Positions 4,839 to 6,017 of a DNA stretch of 6,017 bases are shown in pieces. The notes below the pieces were generated by a model. It ran no database searches. It saw only the letters and a program-made list of their open reading frames with translations, and was not told where the DNA came from. This DNA is from an uncultured Lachnospiraceae bacterium. GTDB taxonomy: Bacteria > Bacillota > Clostridia > Lachnospirales > Lachnospiraceae. Where the stretch lies: the NCBI GenBank assembly GCA_902797475.1, contig CADBTG010000065.1:1-6017 (forward strand), read 5' to 3'. Position 1 is the stretch's first letter. The number at the start of each line of letters is the position of its first letter. The position numbers and the translations under genes are program-made.

Positions 4839-5822
4839 ATGTATGCTTATGTAGACAATAAATATACGGTAGCGGACGAATGCATCTTCGCTTATTTCGG
4901 AGAAGAAGAGTCCGTCAGGGTTCCGACGATCTGTGAAGCGGGGCATTTTCTGACCGCAATCGGAAAGGGAGCCTATTACGGTTCCGAAAAGCTTAAAAAG
5001 CTTTCCATTCCGGAAGGAATCGAAACCGTAGGGGATTATGCATTCAAAAAGTGTTCCGAGCTTGAGGAGGTGTCGGTCGCGCCGACCGTGATATCGTGCG
5101 GCGAGCGGCCTTTTCAGTATTGCCGGAAGCTTCGCATGATCCGGTTCACGCTTGACCTTTTCCCCGAGGAGTACCGGGCCCTCAAACTGCACAGCTTCGC
5201 CCTTTCGGACGGGCGTTTTTTCATATCGGATAAGGATGAGACGCTTGCGTTCATGCATAAGGTTTATGAGATGACGCGTGACATGGGCATCCGGCCGGTC
5301 GGCATCCGTCCCGAGATGGAAACGCTGTTCTTCTCAAGGACCGTGAATCTGGCGGCAGGCGAGGAGTCTTTGCTTGCGCCGCGGCAGTCCGTCACATTTG
5401 CCGGATACTATGCCGGAACGAGCGAAAAGGACGTATTCGAGCATGCCCGGGATCCGAGAAAGACGCCGTGCATGGATGCCGTAACGGAAGGTCTTTGCGA
5501 CATGAGCACGAGACTTGGCGAAAGACGGCTCAGCACGCTTGAGGAATCGGTATATCTGACCTATGCAGAGCCGGAGGAACAAAACGGATTTTACCGTGTC
5601 ACGGTGGATGCAAGGAAGTCGTTCTGCTTCTTCCAGGCGGCGCACCCGGTCACATTTGCCGGAGAGCATTACTATATTTATTGCAGAAATTACCCGACCA
5701 ACGACGAAACCTACCGTTATTACCGGCAGGAAGCGGAGGTTTTGAAGGCGGGCGGCGGGACGGTTTCGGAGGATCTTCGAAGAGCCGTCTATGCCAAATA
5801 CAAATTGATCACCAATTTCTGA
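4839..5822 (+). CDS. BspA-type leucine-rich-repeat protein, cytoplasmic, function unknown
   Basis: This is a 327-aa protein. Residues about 37-103 carry two to three LRR_5 (BspA-like) units, seen as AIGKGAYYGSEKLKKLSIPE, VGDYAFKKCSELEEVSV and the degenerate CGERPFQYCRKLRMIRF. The remaining 220 residues are not recognised. They are mixed charged and aromatic, with a tyrosine-rich stretch at 278-295 (HYYIYCRNYP then TYRYYR) and no obvious catalytic motif. BspA-type LRR proteins are usually secreted, yet there is no signal peptide, membrane anchor or cell-wall sorting signal, so this one should be cytoplasmic. The ATG has only a weak GGGG (4829-4832) 6 nt upstream, so translation may depend partly on coupling. 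A DUF2201 gene starts 31 bp downstream. The LRR part could bind a partner protein; this is inference. Confidence 0.85.
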   Translation: MYAYVDNKYTVADECIFAYFGEEESVRVPTICEAGHFLTAIGKGAYYGSEKLKKLSIPEGIETVGDYAFKKCSELEEVSVAPTVISCGERPFQYCRKLRMIRFTLDLFPEEYRALKLHSFALSDGRFFISDKDETLAFMHKVYEMTRDMGIRPVGIRPEMETLFFSRTVNLAAGEESLLAPRQSVTFAGYYAGTSEKDVFEHARDPRKTPCMDAVTEGLCDMSTRLGERRLSTLEESVYLTYAEPEEQNGFYRVTVDARKSFCFFQAAHPVTFAGEHYYIYCRNYPTNDETYRYYRQEAEVLKAGGGTVSEDLRRAVYAKYKLITNF

Positions 5823-5853
5823 CCGTACCGGTCGGCATTCGGAGGGACAGGGG

Positions 5854-6017
5854 ATGGATGTTGCATCCGAAATCCAAAAGCTGCGCATGACAGCCGTAAG
5901 ACGCGCGCCGTTTTACGGGGATATTCTTGTGTCCCTTTCGTTCACGGAGGACCGCTCGGTTCCGACTGCCGTCACGGACGGCGCCGTTGTGCGGTACAAT
6001 CCGGATTTCCTCGGAAA
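5854..6017 (+). CDS. DUF2201 putative metallopeptidase / VWA-like protein, N-terminus (3' truncated by window)
   Basis: The ATG at 5854 has GGAGG (5841-5845) 8 nt upstream, and the frame stays open to the window end, giving about 54 residues. APFYGDILVSLSF at 18-30, then TAVTDGAVVRYNPDFL at 38-53, resembles the N-terminus of DUF2201 proteins. These have a putative metallopeptidase domain followed by a VWA-like domain. In the family the YNPxF segment leads into a helix with an HExxH-type zinc site, which lies beyond the window. Such genes often neighbour a MoxR-type AAA+ ATPase and are thought to act with it in assembly or metal insertion; no such ATPase is visible here. Recognition is by remembered family pattern over a short stretch. 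Confidence 0.75.
   Translation, partial: MDVASEIQKLRMTAVRRAPFYGDILVSLSFTEDRSVPTAVTDGAVVRYNPDFLG

Noticed and set aside
4605..5258. 217-codon minus-strand open frame
   Set aside because: It is antisense to two better-supported plus-strand genes with SDs and shows no recognisable motif.

Overview
The window looks like chromosomal DNA of a Clostridia-type Firmicute, most likely Lachnospiraceae-like. The evidence is the gene families present (a CvfB-type S1 protein, a ComF-family protein, a CPBP membrane protease, an NADPH thioredoxin reductase, a BspA-type leucine-rich-repeat protein and a DUF2201 protein), strong GGAGG-type ribosome binding sites, sigma-A-like promoters and use of a TTG start. 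No transposase, integrase, phage gene, tRNA, rRNA or CRISPR array is visible.

Left block (1-1075): the C-terminal part of a sugar-phosphate nucleotidyltransferase-like protein is followed after 10 bp by a ComF-family phosphoribosyltransferase, so the two are probably cotranscribed. ComF converges with a minus-strand cvfB-like gene, and the two TAA stops share one TTAA tetramer. No terminator is visible between them.

Middle block (1912-3982): a short divergent promoter region separates cvfB (minus) from a CPBP protease-trxB pair (plus). A 7-bp inverted repeat touches both -35 elements. The protease probably starts at a TTG (2059) behind a perfect SD. trxB begins 21 bp after the protease and ends in a good intrinsic terminator.

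Non-coding block (3946-4517): this is the most striking part. An AT-rich stretch (57 G/C in 4081-4260 by hand count, about 32%) carries five good DnaA boxes: three perfect TTATCCACA and two TTTTCCACA. Two of them form a perfect 10-bp inverted repeat. Two others lie in a tandem 21-bp repeat. Four of the boxes are spaced 43, 21 and 64 bp apart, close to whole numbers of helical turns. Palindromes sharing a 10-bp inverted sequence flank the cluster. This is either a replication origin away from dnaA or a non-origin DnaA-binding cluster.

Right block (4451-6017): a promoter drives a probable operon of a 90-aa helical protein, a 327-aa protein with an N-terminal BspA-type LRR segment and no signal peptide, and the start of a DUF2201 putative metallopeptidase/VWA-like protein that runs off the window. 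The role of this operon is unknown. It may be a cytoplasmic assembly or protein-handling module, with a MoxR-type ATPase possibly nearby outside the window.
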